DNA from: Agapanthus africanus
Taxonomy: Eukaryota > Streptophyta > Magnoliopsida > Asparagales > Amaryllidaceae
Direction of reading: 5' to 3'
Length of the DNA stretch: 64,000 bases
Assembly (NCBI GenBank): GCA_030015575.1
Contig: JASDDO010000026.1
Span: 191,853,739 to 191,917,738, forward strand
The position numbers were made by a program, and so were the translations under genes. The notes under the pieces are model-generated. The model made no database searches and was not told the origin of the DNA. It saw only the letters and a program-made list of their open reading frames with translations. This document shows positions 56,205 to 64,000 of this stretch, piece by piece. The stretch's first letter is position 1. Each line of letters starts with the position of its first letter.

Positions 56205-58623
56205 GATCAGATTGGTTATTATTTTATCTAATCAGGATGGCTCCCACTATTTTTATCAAGTCTTCCTTCAAACCCTAAAAGGAAAAACTAGCCGGGATTA
56301 ATTACACCCTACAATTTCGCCAATCTTTCAGCCAGGCCAATGCCGGTACTTTGAGGAAGGTTCCCCGTGCTTTCACACGGACCTAATTAAAGTAAACCTC
56401 GTTTTCCCAGAGGCATAATCTCGTTGACACCTTTCCAGACACCTACTTGATCGGCTAATTTTCCTGTATACAAGTCTCCCAGGAGTAACACTTACTCGCA
56501 GTGGGTATCGGGATCCAACTATCCCATAGAAGGAATGCAATCTCATTGCAAATTTCAACATTTGAAATTCCCGATAATATTTTGCCCCTAGCAACCTATG
56601 ACCTTGACGAAGGCCAACAAACCATAGGCCGCTAGTCAAGTTTAATCCGTACATTTCTTGATTGAATTAAACCCACCCGCATGACCCTTGACGCAGGCCA
56701 ACAAAGTTGCACGACTACCCTAATCCAATCTGCATCATATGCTATAAGAAGATGAGTATTATTCTGCTACCGCACACTACGCCTTGACGAAGGCCAACAA
56801 ACGTAGCATGAATACTAACTAGTGCTTATCTAAAATGACAGAGGGCTACGACAGGTTTTTCAGAAAACCTTTTGCGTAATGAACTTAATATTGTTGTAGA
56901 ATCAAGTGATTTTGAAAAGGAGTGTTTTTAAGGATTTTAGTAGTTTTGCTAAAGAGGTCACTCCCGGTGAAGGGATCTCGGCTCTTTCCTCATCGAATAA
57001 GGTGCAGGATATATCATATATATCACTATGCAAAGCAAAAACTGTAACTACCCTTTTTGAAAATTTGATTCTACAACATCTTTTAGGTTTCTTTTCTTTC
57101 ATTAATCATATTAATGAAGTCCCATCATTTAAGCTTCCTAAGCATCACAAAAAATGAAACGAAAATACAACGTACGCTTATGCTATCCTCATTCGCCACA
57201 GTGTTCCGTTATGCACCGTTAGGTTACTTAACTAACGGCATACCGGGACGGGACTAGCACGGATGCAAAACATAAGCAACGTCTACTATATATCTCATAT
57301 ATAATGTATATCCATTCGTCTCAGAATCCACAGTCATCACATCACAGAGCAGCAGAAGATACATATGAAATATTGGATATACTGGGAGGTCCGTGTTTTA
57401 TTTTGAGCCTGTATAAAACACGGATTCCACAGTCGCAATGATTAGCCAAACCCATATCCCTAGACCCTTATGAGAGCGGCAAGCAACCCTACCAAGTCTA
57501 GAGTTAGGAGACCCGGAATCGACTCTAGGAGTTGGTCTCCCATTGGACTCTAGAACCCGGTTACTTGTGCTCTCCTCCTTGGGTCTATCCGAATGCGAAA
57601 AGTAAATAATATACAACAATGGTGACATCATCCTCAACCCGAAAGTTCCCCAATAAAAGAATATTACATACATTGAATTTTACATGAATGAAAATAAAAA
57701 CTCTCATCTCACATAAAACCCCCCGGCTATTCAAAACAGGACGGTCCAATATAATATATATAGCAACACATAACATCACATGTCATCAACGTAAGTAAAT
57801 ATGCGTATCCCAATTGTCGTTGACATATAGCAACGAAACCAGCGATACACCACATATTACACTTACGGTCGCAGAAAAAACTAGACGATGTTAAACATTC
57901 CAATCGAATCAACAAACACCCACAATTACTCAAAAAGCTCAACGCTTGAGCGAAATTAAAGTACCCAAAAACTTGCCTAAGTACCTATGATCCAGCCGTA
58001 GAAGGGCCAAACCAATGTCTCACCTATGACACCGCGGAACTACGACAAACCCTAAAGTTCAATCGCAGTTCCGAGGGCATAGAATCGAGTTAAGGTTTTT
58101 GTTCTTATAGAGGGTCCATAGAGTTACTTGCATGACTATCAAATATAATAAACATAAGAAAATTCCAACACTTGGCAATTTTCAGCGAGGGTTAAAATGG
58201 GTGTTTGATATCCGATCGAACCTTTTAACACCGTCTAAAGTAACCCGAAAACAGTTAAAATTACGACTACAAAACACTCCGAGTTGCCTTTGCATTGGTT
58301 TAATAATCATATGAAAAAGTAGCAAAAATAAACAACACCTGAAACACCAAAACCCAGAGCCCAGAGCATGGAAAAAAATTGGGACATTTTCTTCACTCCG
58401 TGGCCGACTCCTCGGAAATTGTGGCCATGTACTCGGCCAAATTCCGAGCACATGGTCCCAATTTTCTCCCATGTTCTTATATTTACCCAGATATGATTCT
58501 GCACTAGTTTGAAAAATTTTTGGAGCTCATTTGAAAAACGACAGAAACATGGATTTGGTATTTCAAGTTTCGGAGTTTGTTTCAGTTTCGTAATCTAACA
58601 TTATCCGTCTAATTTTCTAGCTA
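56205..58623 (-). other. Leader of Copia X, without gag
   Basis: 2.4 kb between protease and primer site with no capsid or zinc-knuckle sequence in any frame. The part near 57880-58140 matches the leader of Copia A (about 60-300). Three hairpin-like repeats lie at 56595-56630, 56680-56712 and 56775-56808. The frames at 56373-58504 lack family features. Either the element is gag-less or gag lay in a deleted part. Confidence 0.7.
56595..56808 (-). repeat. Three copies of a leader stem-loop motif
   Basis: The 20-bp core ccttgacgaaggccaacaaa occurs at 56602-56621, 56686-56705 (one change) and 56782-56801. Flanks pair: cctatg/cataggc around copy 1 and ctacg/cgtag around copy 3; copy 2 has a weaker gcatg/gtgc pairing. 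The core itself can pair ccttgacgaagg. Spacing is 84 and 96 bp. Confidence 0.75.
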
Positions 58624-58636
58624 GGCTCTGATACCA
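58624..58636 (-). promoter_or_regulatory. Primer binding site of Copia X (initiator tRNA-Met)
   Basis: Minus strand TGGTATCAGAGCC, one base inside the LTR end at 58638. It is identical to the site of Copia A. Confidence 0.92.
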
Positions 58637-58637
58637 C

Positions 58638-60672
58638 TGTAGTTTTCCCATCGACGGCAGCAAGGTTTCGGGAGGAATCGACTATACCGTTTTTAAAAAA
58701 ATTCCGTTTCAAGAAACTCTAAACTAGAATCGATAACTAGAAAATTAGACGGAAACAAAAGTAAACCTTTTTACATCTAAGTGAAATAGAAATACAACCT
58801 TTGTAGATCGGTCATTCACTTCAATAGCTCCTTGTTGTAGTCCCTTCATTGCGATCATTGTACTCCCGGACTCTTGCATAGCTTCTCGAGGTGAAAAGGA
58901 CGATCTTGGTTGAAGTCTTCGAGGTCGAAGATGATCTATGTCGAGGGGATACCAACTTAAGCTACTACTTCACTAATGAATGATTAGTGAAGCAAACACC
59001 ATAAGCTAAAGTGCTAATCTAGTAGAGGATGGTGAAATAGGAAGTGGGCTCACTTTAGAATTATTATTCTCACAATACTTTCTTATTTTGATCAAACCCT
59101 AGAGAGCTTTTTCTATTTGAGGAAGAAGATGAAGAAAATGATAAGAGAATGAATTGTCCAAGTGAGAGAATAAACCATGGGTGAGTGTGTATCATATACT
59201 AACTCATGTAGAGACATAACCATGGTTAATTAAAATGGTTAGGTTAATAAATATCTAAAATAAAACAAAACTAGTGGACTTGGTCAAATGCATTCACAGG
59301 CTTCTACATGCTTCATGCATTTGATTTAGTTTCTATTAATTTGGATTTATCTTAAATATTAAAACTCCACCATTATAATTGGTATAGTGTATATCTCATA
59401 CACCCATGTATTGTGTATCAACAACCATGACACACACAATAAAGAATGCACATCAATATATATCACATATATATTACATGTACACATAAGTCAGAAAAGA
59501 GTGCTTAAGTGAGCCAATGTTAGTTAATGTAAATTAGTATATCAAATATTTAATTATACACTAAATTATCAAATCAACACTTGATTTAATAATACGGCTA
59601 TATCTCATATAACCGACTAACATTAAATGTACCAACTTATCGAATCAACACTTGATTCGATAACCCGGCTATATCACATATAACCGAGCGATACAAAAGT
59701 CGCAAGAATAGTATACGGTATCACATACATGCATTATTCTTGGTCCCGCACAAATCACATATGTGCTCCTATTTCGTTTTGCCTGAGCCAGTAAAACCTC
59801 TATGTATGACTCTAAAGACTCGTCAATACGCCGGCAGTAGGTGATGATCATATCGAGCACCCACAAGCCGTCAGCAGTACTAGCTGGACGTAACGGCTAC
59901 CTAGGTATTGAGCGATCAGAAGATCAGCAAACAAGCCTGCTCCAACTCCTGCAAAAGCCTGACGGTAACACTTGCCGTACAGTCCGGTCTCCTCGTCTGA
60001 TATGTCGCATATCAAGTCTAGGGGTGGTAAACATCAGACCCCAATAACCGATAAGTCATGCCGATATGAGGCTCATAACGGATCGAGAAACTACTGATAA
60101 CACTTATCAGTAAATCTCTAAATCAACCCTAGCCAGGGACTTCCCTGTTTTGGCCAATCGTGCACAGCGCAACATCAACTCCCAATACCGGGAGAGACGA
60201 AACCCCTCCTATCACTCATTGCCTCCATGTGACTCAGGACTGTACCCAAAAACCACCGTTTTGCACTCCCTCTTGGACATGGTAAGGTGGAAATCAAAGC
60301 ACAGTGGTAATCACACAAGACTCTATAACGATCTCGGGTCTACAGACTAACCTGTACCAGTGTCACTAGAGAAATGCCATCTGACGTGAGGTATAATACC
60401 ATCTGGGAGTTCTCGACGAGTCCGTTCAGTGTACCCAGTTTCCACTGAGCACCCGTATACCATCTCTGATGTCAAACACTAATGGATATAGGATCCTCCA
60501 TCGCCCATCCCATGGGTCGAGAAGCGTATACGCTTATCTACTCTGGTATATCGATGCCCTGTCTCGATACACCCTCGACTAGGAACATTAAAGGATGAAC
60601 TTATGGACTACCATGGCCCCACTAGTATGATCTGCAACATAATCCTGGTAGTCAAGTACACATCCTAAGGGC
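58638..60672 (-). mobile_element. 5' LTR of Copia X, truncated
   Basis: 2035 bp, collinear with the 3' LTR (36613-41050), but its first ~185 bp on the minus strand are missing. Similarity stops after catcctaagggc at 60672, and unrelated sequence begins. Because transcription starts in the LTR, part of U3 is gone. The missing end also removed the second target repeat and the 5' part of Copia D. Confidence 0.88.
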
Positions 60673-60821
60673 TTGTTCATATCAGAATTTTGCATTATTA
60701 TATTCCCCATTCTTAATCATATTACAAATAAATAGGTGCTTTTGATCCATGTCTGCAACATAGTTGCAGGTTACAGGTTCTCAAAACAATACAGTGAAAT
60801 TCAGAAAAAGACGCTACAAAT
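60673..60821. other. Unassigned 149-bp junction segment
   Basis: AT-rich sequence between the broken LTR of Copia X and the LTR of Copia E. It contains a small perfect inverted repeat, tgcaac-ata-gttgca (about 60750-60764). It could be older host DNA or part of an unrecognised repeat. Confidence 0.4.
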
Positions 60822-62965
60822 TGTTAGTCCATGCTACCTCTCCCGGTACTTTCGGGCATGCGGAATTTGGTGAAAAACAATTTTCTAGAGGTGGTAACAT
60901 GGACTCAAAACCGGATCTTTGTTAAACATCTAACTAACAAGCTAACTAGGAGTTGTTAACTACTCGGTTAGGGGGTTATACCTTTCTTTCTTGAACTCCT
61001 TCATCTTCAAGCCTCGATGGTTGTCCGGATCGGCTTCACCCCGTCGTCTCCTTGCGCCGAAGATCGATCCACCTGAAAGCTTCTACCTTTGGCTTCTTCT
61101 TCGGTCTTTGAAGAAACTAGTTCACTCGGTTTGCCAAACCTTGTGAACTAGAGTGAGTAGAGGAGAGTGTGTTGGGATTTTCTCTATGGTTCTTGGTTCT
61201 CAACACATGAGACAAGTGAACCATAGACTAAAGAGAGGGAGAGCAAGAGGAAGAAGATGAGAGCTCAAGAACACAAGAGAGAGAATGAAAATGATAGAAT
61301 GAGAAAGACTTTTCTCACTTGGCTCTCATAATCCAAAACCATCATCACAAAAATAGTAATCAAGTATTGTGTAAATAGTTTAAGTCAAAATGGCTATATC
61401 ATTTCATGCACTCATATTGCACAAGAGAACAAGCAAGTAAAAAGTCTTTGCCATGAAATGATAGCCATTGTCATCATGATGGTCAACTAGTCCAACCTAG
61501 TCAACCGGTCAACAAAGTCAACAAGTCAACAAAGTCAACCCCTCAACAACCATGTCACCACAATACTTAATTAATATTATTGTTAATTATATATCATATT
61601 CTCATTAGGGTTGAGCAAAAAGTCAATAGTCAACAGTCAACGGTCAACAACCGTAAAGAGAATCCTCTGCCTCTGTCTCTCCGTCAACTGTGCATACACA
61701 CCCGCATTCGCGTTCCGAGGAACACGAATACATACTGGATAAAACCAATCCCAAAACGTACACTAGGATCTGGCTTAAACCAAAGCCCGCTAGTGTTAAC
61801 TGTCCAGACACTAAACGTGCACAAGTGCACGGATGTAACCGAACCCTGTCGCAAAACCATGCGACCTATCGCAAAACCATGCGACCTCTACTCTTTTGCC
61901 TAGAGGCGAATAGCTTTCTGTGTGGGACTCTAAAGACTCGACACTACGTTGGCCGTGGGTTTAACCACAGACCGCAAGCGGCACTAGCTGTGCGTAACGG
62001 TCCCCAGGTAGATGCCGACAAGAAGACTGACGAGGTGAAACCCATCTGAACTCCTACTGAGCCTGAATGTGACAATCTCCGTACAGTCCGGTCTGTTCGT
62101 CTGATACATCGCATGGCGGGCCTGGGGGGCGGTAAACGGCAGTCCCCTAATAGCGGTACAAGTCGTGTCGGAGCGAAGCCCAATACACCCTGAGATAACA
62201 CTGGAAGCCTACCAGTATATCTCGCTTGCCCTGGCCAGGGACTACTCGTGTAATGGCTCTCCTAGACACAGCGCGATGTCAACCCCCAATACCGGGAGAG
62301 ACGAATCATGTCTAACCGTCACTGCCTCCAAGTGCTTCGGGACTGCACCCAACTACTACCTGTTTGCATGACTCCTTTTAGCCATGGTAGGGTAGTAATC
62401 AAAGTACAGTGGGAACACACTCGAGGCGAAGTGATAGTGTCAAGTCAGCGGACTAAGCTGTACTCATGTCACCTGGAAACTGATAACTGACGATAGGTAT
62501 AATACCAACCGGTCAGTTCCCGACGAGTCCTGTCCAGTGTATTCGTAACCCAACGAGCACCCGCATACTATCTCCAGTACGACGTACTGATGGCTGTGGG
62601 ACAGACCATCTCCCACTCTGGGATGAGAAGCGTATGCGCTAGTCTACTCCGGAGTATCGATGCCCTGTCTCGATAGTCCTGCGACTAGGGACCTGCATAA
62701 GGATGTGCTTATAGATTACCCAGCCCCCACTAGTGTGACTGCCATCACAACGCTGGTAATCAAGCAAAGATCCTAAGGGCTCCACTAATGTGCATAGGTG
62801 ATATACTAAAATAAACACATGTACACATTGAAGTAGAAACAAACCAAGTAGCATACTACTATTTTGAGCAAGATTGTATATACAAGGTGAATATCCCAAG
62901 CTTCCATTAAGTAATATACAAACTAGTATAATACAGTAATGGCCTCTAGGGCATATACACTAACA
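60822..62965 (-). mobile_element. 3' LTR of Copia E (Angela/Tork-like)
   Basis: About 2.14 kb, starting on the minus strand TGTTAGTGTATATGCCCTAG beside the polypurine tract gtgggagat (62966-62974). The left end (TGTTAGTCC on the plus strand at 60822) is the best TG...CA border but is less certain than the right one. It is collinear with the Copia D LTR. Short frames at 61580-62490 are not supported as genes. Confidence 0.82.
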
Positions 62966-62979
62966 ATCTCCCACTTGCA

Positions 62980-64000
62980 CTAAGGCCATGTACTGGCGTA
63001 TCGAAGACCTATCATCTTGATCAGCCGCTCGAAGTGAGTCTGGGGCATGGCCTTGGTGAATGGATCTGCAGTGTTATCTTCTGAAGCGACCCTCCGAACC
63101 TTGATCTCCTGGCGATCCACGATCTCCCTGATCAGGTGATACCGCCTCAAGATGTGTCTGGATCTCTAATGGGACCTGGGTTCCTTCGTTAAAGCTATAG
63201 CCCCGTTGTTGTCGCAATACAGAGGTATTGGATCAACAATGGACGGAACCACCTGAAGTTCTTTCAAGAACTTCCTCATCCAGACAGCTTCTTTTGCGGC
63301 ATCAGATGCAGCGATGTATTCCGCTTCCATCGTCAAGTCTGCAACGGTTTCCTGTTTGGAACTCTTCCAACACACCGCCCCTCCATTGAGGGTAAAGACA
63401 AAACTCGACATGGACTTGGAATCATCCTTGTCACTCTGGATGCTGGAGTCAGCAAAGGCCTCGATCTGGAGGTCTTTTCTGCCATACACCAAGAACATCT
63501 CCTTAGTCCTTCTCAGGTACTTGAGAATGTTCTTTACCGCTATCCAGTGTTTCTCCCCATGGTTTGACTGATACCGGCTTACCACACTCAGTGCATAAGC
63601 TACATCCGGTCTGGTACACAACATCGCATACATTATAGAGCCTACTGCAGAAGCGTAGGGTATAATAGACATGCGATCCCTCTCCAAATCAGTCTTGGGA
63701 GACATCTCTTTAGAGAGGGTGATCCCGTGACAAGCCGGTAGGTTACCGCGCTTGGAATCTTCCATACTGAATCTTTTCAGTATGGTGTCGATGTACCTGG
63801 ACTGTGAAAGTCCTAATATCCTCTTGGATCTATCACGATGGATCCGGATCCCCAGGATGTATGAGGCATCACCCAGGTCTTTCATGGAGAACCTGTGTGA
63901 CAAGAACCCCTTGACAGATTGTAGCATAGGAATGTCATTTCCTATCAAGAGAATGTCATCCACGTATAAAACGAGGAATACTACAGTTCTCGCTACAAAT
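62980..64000 (-). pseudogene. Copia E RT end and RNase H (continues past the window)
   Basis: Minus-strand frame from the window edge: RT box (YVDDILLIGND), LGDASYILGIRIHRDRSKR, SAVGSIMYAMLCTRPDVAY, then RNase H with EAFADSSIQSDKDDSKS, TMEAEYIAASDAAKEAVWMR and YCDNNGAIAL. A TAG near 63166 interrupts the frame at RSHQRSR. Beyond it VRRVASEDNTADPFTKAMP and the end RYASTWP are readable to the stop at 62980-62982. Confidence 0.9.

Larger units (their letters stand above)
36608..60672 (-). mobile_element. Copia X: Angela/Tork-like element split by Athila-2 and solo LTR C
   Basis: Minus-strand element: truncated 5' LTR (60672-58638), primer site, leader without gag, protease-integrase (56204-54690), Athila-2 insertion, RT-RNase H (42875-41065), and 3' LTR (41050-36613) containing solo LTR C. 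The bases before the 3' LTR (attac, 36608-36612) are its left target sequence. The right partner is lost because the 5' LTR is truncated. It lies inside the pol of Copia D. Confidence 0.88.

Noticed and set aside
61580..62490. Several ORFs of 60-119 codons
   Set aside because: They lie within the Copia E LTR on the strand opposite to the element and show no domain.

Overview
The window is repeat-dense nuclear DNA of a land plant, very probably an angiosperm with a large genome. Nearly all of it is nested LTR retrotransposons. The three groups are Angela/Tork-type Ty1-copia elements (about 2.2 kb LTRs, initiator tRNA-Met primer site), Athila-type Ty3-gypsy elements (about 1.8 kb LTRs, tRNA-Asp primer site) and Tat-lineage Ty3-gypsy elements (second RNase H, long 3' regions with tandem arrays and genes on the opposite strand). 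I found no intact host gene, tRNA, rRNA or CRISPR array. The setting looks like heterochromatin.

Layout. 1-3058: leader, primer site and 5' LTR of Copia A (minus). 3059 to about 13.4 kb: 3' part of a plus-strand Tat element: integrase C-terminus, a 27-bp and a 48-bp array, then a minus-strand, intron-containing, decayed gene with a plant-mobile-domain-like region (10924-6375), then a TATA-bearing region with 121-, 110- and 76-bp arrays. 13.4-17.0 kb: Tat-like 3' debris with a 55-bp array, an 86-bp double-hairpin array and a small plus-strand gene-like unit (16291-16828). 17009-26470: minus-strand Tat integrase split by Athila-1 (17280-26243), a non-autonomous element keeping gag-protease but lacking RT-RNase H-integrase. 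26482-28073: an unrelated LTR with a GC-rich array. 28074-30721: minus-strand Tat-3 RT, RNase H, second RNase H and integrase.

30722-60672 is a nest. Copia D (minus) entered Tat-3. Solo LTR B entered the 3' LTR of D, and Copia X (minus) entered the pol of D. Solo LTR C entered the 3' LTR of X, and Athila-2 (plus, 42876-54689, nearly complete) entered the pol of X. Target-site duplications support most steps (GGACC for B, GTGAC for C, ggtag/ggtgg for Athila-2, ctcgg/cttgg for Athila-1). 60822-64000: 3' LTR and pol end of Copia E (minus).

All large reading frames are inactivated, mostly by in-frame nonsense codons, so nothing here is predicted to be autonomous as it stands. The most unusual signals are: (1) paired CGG-NN-CCG palindromes always 30-31 bp apart, in Athila LTRs, Athila leaders and a Copia leader; (2) the spliced antisense gene in the Tat element; (3) three repeated hairpins in the leader of Copia X, two with compensating stem changes; (4) an 86-bp array whose every unit encodes two hairpins; (5) a post-insertion 36-bp duplication that gives the 5' LTR of Athila-2 two TATA boxes.
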